This document shows positions 51,602-60,002 of a stretch of 64,000 nt of DNA, in pieces. A program made the position numbers and the translations under genes. A model generated the notes under the pieces. It saw nothing but the letters and a program-made list of their open reading frames with translations, made no database searches and had not been told where the DNA came from. The stretch is from contig NZ_CP139145.1 in assembly GCF_034048115.1 (NCBI RefSeq), forward strand, positions 248,001-312,000, given 5' to 3'. Each line of letters starts with the position of its first letter. The first letter of the stretch is position 1. The stretch is from Pseudarthrobacter sp. IC2-21. Lineage in GTDB: Bacteria > Actinomycetota > Actinomycetes > Actinomycetales > Micrococcaceae.

Positions 51602-52373
51602 CTCCTGCGGGACCCGGGGCCGGGGCCGCGAGTCCGGTAAGCGCACCGGACGGGACATGAATCCAGCCTTCGGTCAGGGCCGCTGTCGCGTGGGAAACCG
51701 GCGGACGGAGGGTCTGGCCTACGGCAATGGCACGGGCCGTCAACGAGGCCATGACCGCATCGAAGAGGTCGTCGGAGGCGGCCAGCCGGTCCTCGTGACC
51801 GGCAAGGTCCAGCCATGGTGCCGCCTCGCACAGGTCTGCCAGGAGCGCACCAAGACGATCCGCCTCGGGCGCGCCTCGGCCCTTGTATCCGCGGGCCAGG
51901 AGCCCCCAGACCTTCAGGGAAGCGGCGGGATAGACCTCCGCCAGCCGGCCCGAGCCGTCCCTGGCCTGCGGCCCGTGCCCAGCTGCGATCTTGGCCTGCA
52001 GCACGGCGCACCGCATGGCCGGATGGGCGAGCCGGTCGGCGGAGACGCTGAGCGGGATCAGCCCGGTGTGCGCGGTGACGAAGCGGTCCGTGTCCCGGTA
52101 GGCCAGCAGCCGGCGCCCCTCGATGCCGTCGTGCTCCAGGACCGGAGGCCCATCAAAGTTCAGGTGTCCGGCGAGGAACGGCAGGAATGCGTCCGGCCAG
52201 CCAACGGGGCAGTCGATGCCCGTCATCGAACTGGCCCCGAAAAGTTCCACGATTTCCCGGTCGCCCACGTCGAGGGCAAGGTACTCCAGACGGGCCGTGC
52301 CAGCGGACCAGTCCAGAACAGCGGCGGCCGTCTTTTTGGTCGACGCCGCCAGGTCGACGCCGAGTGTCCTCAT
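51567..52373 (-). CDS. DUF429 family protein
   Basis: A 268-residue protein with the DUF429 pattern: an RNase H/actin-like start MRTLGVDLAASTKKTAAAVLDW, GIDCPVGWPDAF near residue 53, AEVYPAASLKVWG near 148 and HEDRLAASDDLFDAVMASLTARAIA near 192. The acidic residues fit an RNase H-like metal site, but activity is unknown. Its ATG overlaps the stop of the upstream carboxylesterase gene. The C-terminal PAGATRGHSWSEKP is read from the palindromic repeat, so the original C terminus was probably replaced. Confidence 0.82.
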   Translation of the reverse strand: MRTLGVDLAASTKKTAAAVLDWSAGTARLEYLALDVGDREIVELFGASSMTGIDCPVGWPDAFLPFLAGHLNFDGPPVLEHDGIEGRRLLAYRDTDRFVTAHTGLIPLSVSADRLAHPAMRCAVLQAKIAAGHGPQARDGSGRLAEVYPAASLKVWGLLARGYKGRGAPEADRLGALLADLCEAAPWLDLAGHEDRLAASDDLFDAVMASLTARAIAVGQTLRPPVSHATAALTEGWIHVPSGALTGLAAPAPGPAGATRGHSWSEKP

Positions 52374-53713
52374 GCGGCGGCGTGGTACTCGAGGGCCCCG
52401 GGGATGCTGCCTGCCCCGCCGAGGCTGTCACCCCGGGCGAAGGAAGCCCACAGCCGGCGCACGTCGCGGCCCACGGCGTCGATTTCGTCCCAGCTGGCGC
52501 CTGTAAGGAGTCCTGCGGCAGCCCAGGTCTGCCGGTTCCCGAACAGCAGCGGAAGGTCAACGGTGTGGGCGGCTCGGTAGAAGTTTCCGGGCGCGCCCCA
52601 GGACAGCACATAACTGTGGGCCTTGCCGCCGGCACGGGCATGGCGGCGGGCAAACTTCCGGGCGGCCCTGCCGTACACCGCCTCGGTAACAGCCCAGTTG
52701 ATGGTACGGACGGCGGCCGCACCCACGAGGGGAACCTTGCCCAGCCCGGCGGCGAACCGGCTCCGCGGCATGAACAGCCTGGCCTCGTCGGACGTGTGCC
52801 CGATCAGCACCTCGATGCCCGGCGCGGTGGCGTTCCAGGCGTCCTCGATGTCGGCTTCCGGCGGCAGCGGTGCATGCCCGTACTGCGTGCCGAACGGCAT
52901 GGCGGCAATCAGCCCGTATTTCCGGGAAACCTGGGACACATGGTCCTCGATGGCCACCACGTCCATTGCCGGGGTGTCCTCGGTGACGGCCTCGGCGGCG
53001 ATTCCCATTGCCCGGCTCATCTTGTGCCGGCCACGGGTGATGCCCAGGGGAGCGCTCTGGATGATGGCCCGCTGGAACAGTGACGGTGCTTCCGGAGTGG
53101 CCATCAGGTGGGCCACGGAGTCGCCGCCGGCTGACTGGCCGAAGGCCGTGACGCGGCGCGGATCCCCGCCGAAGGCTGCGATGTTGCGCTGCACCCAGCG
53201 GAACGCCTCCAACTGGTCCAGCAGGCCAAGGTTGGCGGGCCTGCCGGTTCCCGTGGCCAGGTATCCAAACAGGCCCAGCCGGTAGGTCACCGAGACCACG
53301 ATGACGCGGTTCTCCGCCACGAGTGAGGAAGCATCAAAGATCGCCAGGTCCCCGGAGCCGGACGTATAGGAGCCGCCGTGGAGCCACACCATGACCGGGA
53401 CCCGCTCGCCGTCGGCCAGCCCGGACGGGATGGTGATGGACAGGCGCTGGCAGTCCTCGCTGCCGGGAAGCTCGCCGTAGCGGGTTCCCAGGACGTCGTC
53501 GAGGAAGGGGACAGGACCCTGGGGGCAGGCGGGCGCGAGGCTGGTCGCGGCGAAGGGGGCGGTCCAGTCGGGCGCAGCCACAGGAGGCTGAAAACGGCCG
53601 GCGGTGGCGTACGGGATCCCGGTGGCGCGCAACACCTCACCATCCCGCCAACCGGTGGTGGGCCCGCACGGGGGGTCAAAAGAGGGGGAATTAAAGGAAA
53701 GCTCGGAACTCAC
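52370..53713 (-). CDS. Carboxylesterase family protein (type B)
   Basis: A 447-residue alpha/beta-hydrolase of the carboxylesterase type B group: oxyanion-hole WLHGGSYTSGSG near residue 110, nucleophile elbow FGQSAGGDSVAHLM near 190 and acidic residue candidate in IGHTSDEARLF near 300. No signal peptide is present, so it acts in the cytosol. Ester substrate is unknown. It overlaps DUF429 by four bases, so the two are co-translated. The upstream gap holds a palindromic repeat. Confidence 0.87.
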   Translation of the reverse strand: MSSELSFNSPSFDPPCGPTTGWRDGEVLRATGIPYATAGRFQPPVAAPDWTAPFAATSLAPACPQGPVPFLDDVLGTRYGELPGSEDCQRLSITIPSGLADGERVPVMVWLHGGSYTSGSGDLAIFDASSLVAENRVIVVSVTYRLGLFGYLATGTGRPANLGLLDQLEAFRWVQRNIAAFGGDPRRVTAFGQSAGGDSVAHLMATPEAPSLFQRAIIQSAPLGITRGRHKMSRAMGIAAEAVTEDTPAMDVVAIEDHVSQVSRKYGLIAAMPFGTQYGHAPLPPEADIEDAWNATAPGIEVLIGHTSDEARLFMPRSRFAAGLGKVPLVGAAAVRTINWAVTEAVYGRAARKFARRHARAGGKAHSYVLSWGAPGNFYRAAHTVDLPLLFGNRQTWAAAGLLTGASWDEIDAVGRDVRRLWASFARGDSLGGAGSIPGALEYHAAA

Positions 53714-53754
53714 AGGTCAACGATTCCACAGATTTACTGTGGTGGGGCAACAGA

Positions 53755-53820
53755 AAATCCCCGCCGCCCGGACTTTTCCCCCTCGCATGACGCGGGGATT
53801 TGTCCGGGAGACGGGGATTT
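53755..53820. repeat. Two-tier palindrome, AAATCCCCG family (copy 3)
   Basis: Outer arms AAATCCCCG (53755-53763) and CGGGGATTT (53812-53820) are perfect; inner arms GGACTTTTCCCC (53770-53781) and GGGGATTTGTCC (53794-53805) pair except for a TTTT/ATTT bulge around a 12-base loop; six-base spacers on each side. It lies between the ppa 3' end and the carboxylesterase 5' end, both on the minus strand. Confidence 0.85.
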
Positions 53821-53857
53821 GTCGAGCAGGCCGCACCACGCGACCGGCCCAGGGGGA

Positions 53858-54346
53858 TTAGTGCGCGGCGGGCACGTAACGCTTGATGGAAGCTTCCAGC
53901 TCGGCCTCGGCGGCGGCGCGGTCGCCCCAGCCCTCAGCCTTGACCCACTTGCCCGGCTCCAGGTCCTTGTAGCGGGTGAAGAAGTGCTCGATTTCCTTGA
54001 TCAGGAATTCGCTGACGTCGCTGACTTCCTGGATGTGGTCAAAGCGGGCGTCCACCGGCACGCACAGGACCTTGGCGTCGCCGCCGCCGTCGTCCGTCAT
54101 GTTGAAAACGCCGATGGGGCGGGACTCAACGATGACGCCCGGGTGCAGATCGAAGTCCTGCAGGAGCACCAGTGCGTCCAGCGGGTCGCCATCTTCGCCC
54201 AGCGTGTTCTCGAAGAATCCGTAGTGCGTGGGGTACTGCATGGAGGTGAAGAGGACGCGGTCCAGGCGGACCCGGCCGGTCTCGTGGTCAACTTCGTACT
54301 TGACTCGTGATCCCTTGGGGATCTCGATGGTCACGTCATGCTTCAT
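53858..54346 (-). CDS. ppa: Inorganic pyrophosphatase
   Basis: A 162-residue family I pyrophosphatase. Metal ligands appear in [43 protein letters not shown] (the DxDPxD signature) and the [14 protein letters not shown] stretch. It hydrolyses pyrophosphate and pulls biosynthetic reactions forward. The start is ATG at 54346 with GAGCATTCC upstream. It is divergent from dacB. Confidence 0.95.
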   Translation of the reverse strand: MKHDVTIEIPKGSRVKYEVDHETGRVRLDRVLFTSMQYPTHYGFFENTLGEDGDPLDALVLLQDFDLHPGVIVESRPIGVFNMTDDGGGDAKVLCVPVDARFDHIQEVSDVSEFLIKEIEHFFTRYKDLEPGKWVKAEGWGDRAAAEAELEASIKRYVPAAH

Positions 54347-54499
54347 GGAATGCTCCTCGGCAATTGCAGGGGGTTCGCGGCACAGGAGACGAACCAGAAA
54401 AGGAGTGTCGGTGCCGCCGACTATTATTGAGGATATAGCGAGAGGCCCAGGTTTCAGGAACTTGCGGGGAAATTTCAGGACTTGAGGACCAGCAGCAGC

Positions 54500-56014
54500 A
54501 TGAAGGAAACATCGCCCCCTGCCGGGTCAAAAACCGCCCGTAAGGACGTTTCGCCTTCCCGGCTGGCCGGCGCCGGAACCATTGTGCGGCGGGCTTGGCC
54601 CCTTGCCGGGCTGCTGGCCCTACTGCTGGCGCTCGCTGTACCTGCTGCCCTGGTGGTTGTGCCCGGCTTCATCTCCCCGTTACCGCCGGCGGCCGCCCCC
54701 TCCGTACCGGTCTGGCAGCAGCCCCCTGCCACCCTCTCCGCCCGGCAGGGCCTGACGCCGCTCCTGGACAGCGCGCCGGTGCCCTTGCCCTCGGCCGTCA
54801 CGGCGCAGCTGGATACCCTGTTAAAGCCCGACGGCGACGGCAGCTTTACGGGGTTTGTCCAGGATGCGCTCACCGGGAATGTCCTTTATGACCGCGGCGG
54901 CTCGGAGAACCGTGTCCCCGCCTCCAACATGAAACTTTTCACCGCGGCGGCCGCCCTGCGCTCACTGGGGCCGGACCATCGCTTCAGCACCCGGGTCCTG
55001 GCTGGAACCACCGCCAACCAGGTGGTGCTCACCGGTGGAGGCGACGTGCTCCTCAACGCAGGCGGGTCTGCGCCGGACCGGGTGATGGGCCACGCCGGGC
55101 TGGGCACGCTGGCCGCCGCCACCGTGGCCGCCCTCCAAGCCCAGGGAACAACCGGGGAGCTGACGGTTCTGGTGGACGATTCGCTCTTCAGCGGGCCTGC
55201 CCTCAACCCCGCCTGGGCGGACGGGGACGTCGCCGCCGGTGAGGTGGCGCCGCTGTACCCGCTCGCACTGAACTCGGCACGCTACAACCCCGCCGTGACC
55301 ACGGGCCCCCGCCCGCAGGACTCCGCGGTGACCGCTGCGGAGGCGTTCGCAGGGCAGCTCAAGGCGGCGGGCGCCGCTGCGGGACTCACGGTAGCGGCCG
55401 GCGTCGGGCGTTCCACCCCTGCCGAAGCAGGAACGGCAGGCAGTGCGGTGTTGGCAGAAGTGCAGTCCGCCACGGTTGGCGAGCAGGTGGACTTGATGCT
55501 GCAGACCTCTGACAACTACCTGGCCGAGGTGCTGGGGCGGATGGCCGCCGCAGCCACCGGACGCCCCGCGAGCAACGACGGCGCAACGGCTGCGGTCCAG
55601 GCCCAACTGGCCGAACTGGGCATCGACACCCCAACCATGAGGTTCGCTGATGTGTCCGGACTGGCTATCGGAAACCAGGTTTCCGCACGCCAGTTGGCCG
55701 AGGTGGTGCGTGCCATCACTGACGGGACGGATCAGCGCCTGCGGGAGGCCTTGGACGGCTTCCCGGTGGCGGGACTGACCGGAACCCTGGACGCCCGCTA
55801 CGAGGGTGCCGCAACGTCCCGCGGTGCCGGCCTGGTGCGCGCCAAGACCGGGACGTTGAACACGGTCATTGCGCTCAGCGGCTACGTGGTTGACGCTGAC
55901 GGGCGGCTCCTGGTCTTCTCCTTCATCGGCAACGGGCTGGCCCCCGGCGCCGCCGGCAACCGCGACGCCGTGGACCGGGCCGCGGCGGCACTTGCGGCCT
56001 GCGGCTGCCGGTAA
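54500..56014 (+). CDS. dacB: D-alanyl-D-alanine carboxypeptidase/endopeptidase (PBP4 type)
   Basis: A 504-residue peptidoglycan hydrolase of the DacB/S13 class. A basic start and one hydrophobic segment ([22 protein letters not shown]) export or anchor it. Penicillin-binding motifs are SNMK near residue 142 (nucleophile serine), SDN in [13 protein letters not shown] near 338, and KTG in VRAKTGTLN near 452. It trims or cuts stem peptides outside the membrane. I use the ATG at 54500; a TTG at 54482 is an alternative. It heads the conserved rightward run to folB. Confidence 0.9.
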   Translation: MKETSPPAGSKTARKDVSPSRLAGAGTIVRRAWPLAGLLALLLALAVPAALVVVPGFISPLPPAAAPSVPVWQQPPATLSARQGLTPLLDSAPVPLPSAVTAQLDTLLKPDGDGSFTGFVQDALTGNVLYDRGGSENRVPASNMKLFTAAAALRSLGPDHRFSTRVLAGTTANQVVLTGGGDVLLNAGGSAPDRVMGHAGLGTLAAATVAALQAQGTTGELTVLVDDSLFSGPALNPAWADGDVAAGEVAPLYPLALNSARYNPAVTTGPRPQDSAVTAAEAFAGQLKAAGAAAGLTVAAGVGRSTPAEAGTAGSAVLAEVQSATVGEQVDLMLQTSDNYLAEVLGRMAAAATGRPASNDGATAAVQAQLAELGIDTPTMRFADVSGLAIGNQVSARQLAEVVRAITDGTDQRLREALDGFPVAGLTGTLDARYEGAATSRGAGLVRAKTGTLNTVIALSGYVVDADGRLLVFSFIGNGLAPGAAGNRDAVDRAAAALAACGCR

Positions 56015-56174
56015 GCCAGGGGACAGCGGTCCTCCAGCCACCAGCGGGGGTGGCCCAAAAGCGGCGCGGACCCGCATGAGGGTCCGGCCCCGCGGGATCG
56101 CGGCAGTGGCCTGGGGCGTTCGCCGGTCAGCGAACTTAAGGACCATCCGGTGTCCGCTGTGATGTGATGGGGAC

Positions 56175-57308
56175 ATGGAGTCCACTGCGCGTGATTCGTC
56201 AGCACCGGCATCATCCAGCCCGGCCCAGGCCATGATCAATTGGGACCTGGCCGCATCCACTGCGTCGCGGCTGGCTTCCGCGGGGCCAACGCTCGGCACG
56301 GCGGAAATCAACGATGCCGTGGACAGCCTCCGCAGCCTCGCGGACGCGTCGGTCCCGCACGTCCACGAGATCACCGGACTCGAAGCCGCACGCGACCTCC
56401 GGGACTCCACCGTCCTGGTGGTGGACCGCGCCAACTGGGCCAAAGCCAACACCCAGAGTTTCGCCGTGATGCTCAAGCCCGCCATGGAAAAGATGCTCGA
56501 AAGCCGGCGCGGGACCGTCAGCCCCGCCGCGGCCAGCGTCAGCGGCGCCATCACCGGAAGCCAGCTCGGCGCCGTCCTGGCATTCCTGTCGAGCAAGGTC
56601 CTGGGCCAGTACGATCCTTTCGCTGCCCTCGCCGAGGGTTCCAAGGCACCGGCGGGCGGCCGGCTGCTGTTGGTGGCCCCCAACATCGTTTCCGTGGAGC
56701 GGGAACTGAACGTCACCCCGGAGGATTTCCGGCTCTGGGTGTGCCTCCATGAGCAGACCCACCGGGTGCAGTTCGCCGCCGCTCCCTGGCTCCGCCATCA
56801 CATGCTTTCCGAGGTCGACAACCTCAGCGGCCACCTGCTGGGCAACGTGGACTCCCTGATGGAACGCGCCTCAGCTGCGGCCCGCTCGCTTAAAGACCGC
56901 AGCGCCACGGGCAACACCCCCGGTCGCGGGGCCATCCTAGATCTGCTGCAGAACCCCGAGGAGAAGGCATCCCTCTCGCACCTGACGGCCGTGATGAGCT
57001 TGTTGGAGGGCCACGCCAACGTGGTGATGGACGCCGTGGACGCCAGCATTGTCCCGTCCGTCAAGACCATCCGCCAGCGCTTCACCGACCGGGGCAAGGA
57101 CCGCGGCGTTTTGGAAAAGTTCATCCGCAGCCTGTTGGGCCTTGACGCCAAGATGCGCCAGTACTCCGACGGCGCCAAGTTTGTCCGGGCGGTGGTGGAC
57201 GTCGCCGGGATGGAGGGGTTCAACCGGGTCTGGGAATCCGCGGACAACCTCCCCACCGAACCCGAAATCCACGAACCCAAGCTGTGGGTGGACCGGATGG
57301 GCCTCTAG
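56175..57308 (+). CDS. DUF2342 zinc-dependent metalloprotease-like protein
   Basis: A 377-residue cytosolic protein of the DUF2342 zincin-like family seen beside tilS and hpt in actinobacteria. WVCLHEQTHRVQF near residue 192 is an HExxH zinc motif, and a second histidine/glutamate cluster (LEGHANVVMDAVD) follows near 280. Some annotation links it to coenzyme F420, which I cannot confirm. Its stop directly abuts the tilS start. Confidence 0.85.
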   Translation: MESTARDSSAPASSSPAQAMINWDLAASTASRLASAGPTLGTAEINDAVDSLRSLADASVPHVHEITGLEAARDLRDSTVLVVDRANWAKANTQSFAVMLKPAMEKMLESRRGTVSPAAASVSGAITGSQLGAVLAFLSSKVLGQYDPFAALAEGSKAPAGGRLLLVAPNIVSVERELNVTPEDFRLWVCLHEQTHRVQFAAAPWLRHHMLSEVDNLSGHLLGNVDSLMERASAAARSLKDRSATGNTPGRGAILDLLQNPEEKASLSHLTAVMSLLEGHANVVMDAVDASIVPSVKTIRQRFTDRGKDRGVLEKFIRSLLGLDAKMRQYSDGAKFVRAVVDVAGMEGFNRVWESADNLPTEPEIHEPKLWVDRMGL

Positions 57309-58502
57309 GTGCCGGCTTCCCCCCACCCGCCGGGTCAGCCGCACACGCCGGGTCCGCCGGCCGACGACGTCAGAGTGCCGCGCGCAAGCGGACGACGGCG
57401 GCCCGGCAGGCTCGCGCCCGTCGTCGGCAAAGCGCGCAAAATGCTTCAGAACGCCCTGGCCGAGGCCGGCTATCCGGCGCATGTGCTGGTGGCCTGCAGC
57501 GGCGGCCCGGACTCGCTGGCGCTCGCCGCTGTGGCAGCCTACTTTGGCCGCCGCGGCCACGTCGACGGGCATCCGCTGACGGTGGGCGCCGTGGTGGTGG
57601 ACCATCAGCTGCAGGAAGGCTCGGCGCAGGTGGCTGCAACCACGGCCCAGGCGCTCAAGGAACTCGGGCTTGCCCCGGTTGAGGTCCGCACCGTCGATGT
57701 GGCGTCCACGGGCATGGGGCCGGAGGCGGCAGCCCGGGACGCCCGGCACACCGCCCTGGACGAAGCAGCACGCGAACAGGGCGCAGCCGCGATCCTGCTC
57801 GGACACACCTTGGACGATCAGGCTGAACAGGTCCTCCTGGGCCTGGCCCGCGGTTCCGGCACCCGTTCGCTGGCCGGAATGCGGCCCGCCCGGGGCCTGC
57901 TGCTCCGGCCTTTCCTGGGCCTCCGCCGCGAGGACACCCTGGAGATCTGCCGCGTCGAGGAGCTGGAGCCCTGGCACGATCCCAGCAATTCCGATCCCGC
58001 CTTCGCCCGCTCCCGTACCCGGGTGGAAGTGCTCCCGCTCCTGGAGGAAAAGCTCGGACCGGGTGTGGCGGAGTCCCTTGCCCGGACGGCGTCGATCCTG
58101 CAGCTGGACGCCGATTACCTCGAGGACGTGGCGGAACGCACATACGTGGATTTGGCGCAGCGATCCGGCCAGGAAATCAGCCTTCCTGAGGCCGCCCTCG
58201 GCGAACTTTCCCCCGCCATCAGGTTCCGGGTCATCGCCAAGGCAGCGGCCGACGTCGGGGGCCAGCAACCCAGCTATCAGCGCCTTCTGGCGGCGGAAGC
58301 ACTGCTGCGCCGGCAGGGTTCGGCCGGTCCCGTGGAGCTCCCCGGGGCGGTGAGCGTGTACCGGTTGTCGCTGGCTGAGCTGGACGCCGCCGGCCAGCCG
58401 CACCGCACTGCGGAGGACCCCGACGGCGGCACTTCCGTTCCCCGCGAAGCGGCGCGCTGTGGGAAGCTTGTATTCCGGCCTCAAAAACCGCCCCAAAAAT
58501 AG
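57309..58502 (+). CDS. tilS: tRNA(Ile)-lysidine synthase
   Basis: A 397-residue PP-loop ATPase that modifies the wobble cytidine of tRNA-Ile(CAU) to lysidine. The ATP motif is VACSGGPDSLAL near residue 63, and LGHTLDDQAEQVLLGLARGSG and PFLGLRREDTLEIC are conserved TilS blocks. The start is GTG at 57309, immediately after the DUF2342 stop. It belongs to the classical tilS-hpt-ftsH group. Confidence 0.92.
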   Translation: MPASPHPPGQPHTPGPPADDVRVPRASGRRRPGRLAPVVGKARKMLQNALAEAGYPAHVLVACSGGPDSLALAAVAAYFGRRGHVDGHPLTVGAVVVDHQLQEGSAQVAATTAQALKELGLAPVEVRTVDVASTGMGPEAAARDARHTALDEAAREQGAAAILLGHTLDDQAEQVLLGLARGSGTRSLAGMRPARGLLLRPFLGLRREDTLEICRVEELEPWHDPSNSDPAFARSRTRVEVLPLLEEKLGPGVAESLARTASILQLDADYLEDVAERTYVDLAQRSGQEISLPEAALGELSPAIRFRVIAKAAADVGGQQPSYQRLLAAEALLRRQGSAGPVELPGAVSVYRLSLAELDAAGQPHRTAEDPDGGTSVPREAARCGKLVFRPQKPPQK

Positions 58503-58532
58503 TCGCACCCCGCATCTACACAGGAGCCATTG

Positions 58533-59084
58533 GTGGATTCAAACGACGTCCAGGCAGACCTAAAACACGTTCTCTACACCAAGGAACAGATCCAGCAGCG
58601 GATCACCGAGCTCGCTGCCGAAATCGACAAGGACTACGAAGGCCGTGAAATCCTCGTTGTCGGCGTTCTCAAGGGTGCCGTGATGGTCATGGCCGACCTC
58701 GCCCGCGCGCTCCACAGCCACGTCTCGATGGACTGGATGGCAGTCTCCTCCTACGGCTCAGGCACCCAGTCCTCCGGCGTGGTCCGCATCCTCAAGGACC
58801 TCGACACGGACCTGATGGGCAAGGACGTCCTGATCGTCGAAGACATCATCGACTCCGGCCTGACGCTCTCCTGGCTCAAGACCAACCTCGAATCCCGCGG
58901 CACCGCGTCCGTGGAAATCTGCACGGCCTTCCGCAAGCCGACGGCCGCCAAGGTGGAAATCGACGTCAAGTACGTCGGCTACGACATCCCCAACGAGTTC
59001 GTGGTGGGCTACGGACTGGACTATGCAGAAAAGTACCGCAACCTGGACTTCGTGGGCACCCTCGCCCCGCACGTCTACGAGTAA
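58533..59084 (+). CDS. hpt: Hypoxanthine phosphoribosyltransferase
   Basis: A 183-residue purine salvage enzyme making IMP or GMP from base and PRPP. The PRPP-binding motif is VLIVEDIIDSGLTL near residue 103, and YVGYDIPNEFVVGYGLDYAEKYRNL is the base-binding end. I chose the GTG at 58533 because AGGAG lies six bases upstream. It follows tilS by 30 bases. Confidence 0.94.
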   Translation: MDSNDVQADLKHVLYTKEQIQQRITELAAEIDKDYEGREILVVGVLKGAVMVMADLARALHSHVSMDWMAVSSYGSGTQSSGVVRILKDLDTDLMGKDVLIVEDIIDSGLTLSWLKTNLESRGTASVEICTAFRKPTAAKVEIDVKYVGYDIPNEFVVGYGLDYAEKYRNLDFVGTLAPHVYE

Positions 59085-59820
59085 ACACTCTTCCGCCGGC
59101 AACAACAGCGGTGGCAACAACAGCGGTGGCAACAACACCGGCAACAACAAAGGCGGCAGGAACATCGGCATCAGGGACGTGGCCGCGGCCGCCGGCGTCT
59201 CGCCGACCACTGTTTCGCACGTCCTGAACGAGGTTCCCTCGGCCCGGATCAGCCCGGAAACCCGGGACAGGGTCAGGGCCGTGGCCGGCCAGCTGGGCTA
59301 CGGGCCCAACAGTGTGGCCCGTGCGCTGCGGACCAGCCGGACCGCGTTGCTGGGACTGATCATCGAAGACGCCGGGGACAATCCTCAGGCCGGTCAACTT
59401 ATTCTCGGCGCCGACCGGGCAGCCCGCGCCCGCGGCTACCACCTGCTGGTGATCACCACCTCCATGACGGAGACCCCCGGGGCCAGGGAGGCCGACGTCG
59501 GGTCCCTCCTAAGGCGTGGGGTGGACGGAATCCTCTACGCGCCACGGCACCCCGGGCGCCGTCTCCTCGCTGACTTCGGCCCCCGTCCTGTGGTGCCGGT
59601 AGTCACCGTTGACAGCGGCAGCAGCACCTCGGCGGAAAAACCAGATCACGACGACGGCGCCCCGGCCGCCGTCGACCAATCAGCCGAACGGGCCGCCCGC
59701 GCTGCCCGCGCGGCCGGGATCCTCATCGACGCCATCGAGGAAGCCGCGGACACTAACCTCCCTCCCCAACCTGGCCGCCCTGATCCCGCCGCCGGTCCAC
59801 CGGAAGTGCCCGCCCAGTAA
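59023..59820 (+). CDS. Truncated LacI-family regulator with Asn/Gly-rich start
   Basis: The recognisable part is a LacI helix-turn-helix (IGIRDVAAAAGVSPTTVSHVLNEV) plus the opening of the ligand domain (LGLIIEDAGDNPQAGQLILGADRAARARGYHLLV, GVDGILYAPRH). LacI proteins are usually 330-350 residues; here the middle of the ligand domain is missing and the tail is Ala/Pro-rich. The only in-frame ATG, at 59023, lies 62 bases inside hpt, read in another frame. After the hpt stop comes an Asn/Gly repeat with no usual start codon. It could be a decayed gene, a relocated regulator with an odd start, or a frameshift extension. Confidence 0.5.
   Translation: MQKSTATWTSWAPSPRTSTSKHSSAGNNSGGNNSGGNNTGNNKGGRNIGIRDVAAAAGVSPTTVSHVLNEVPSARISPETRDRVRAVAGQLGYGPNSVARALRTSRTALLGLIIEDAGDNPQAGQLILGADRAARARGYHLLVITTSMTETPGAREADVGSLLRRGVDGILYAPRHPGRRLLADFGPRPVVPVVTVDSGSSTSAEKPDHDDGAPAAVDQSAERAARAARAAGILIDAIEEAADTNLPPQPGRPDPAAGPPEVPAQ
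59098..59157. repeat. Tandem 15-bp GGCAACAACAGCGGT repeat
   Basis: Two exact copies of GGCAACAACAGCGGT (59098-59112 and 59113-59127) and a diverged stretch to 59157 encode the Asn-Asn-Ser-Gly-Gly-rich linker before the LacI helix-turn-helix. Such short in-frame repeats can change length by slippage. Confidence 0.85.
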
Positions 59821-60002
59821 CGGGAAGCCCGCGGATCGGGGCCGCGCCGGATGCGGCTGCTACGCCCAGAGGGAACTTTTAGGCGGCATCGTGCGTGATT
59901 TACTCCGGACGGTGTATAGCTAGTAGCTGATGCAGCACCACACGCGCGTAGACCACTCGCCGTGCAGCACTACCAGGAGGGACGGGGCCAGCCCCCGAAC
60001 AG

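Noticed and set aside
58503..58532. TTG at 58530 as hpt start
   Set aside because: The GTG at 58533 has better spacing from AGGAG and matches the family's usual N terminus.
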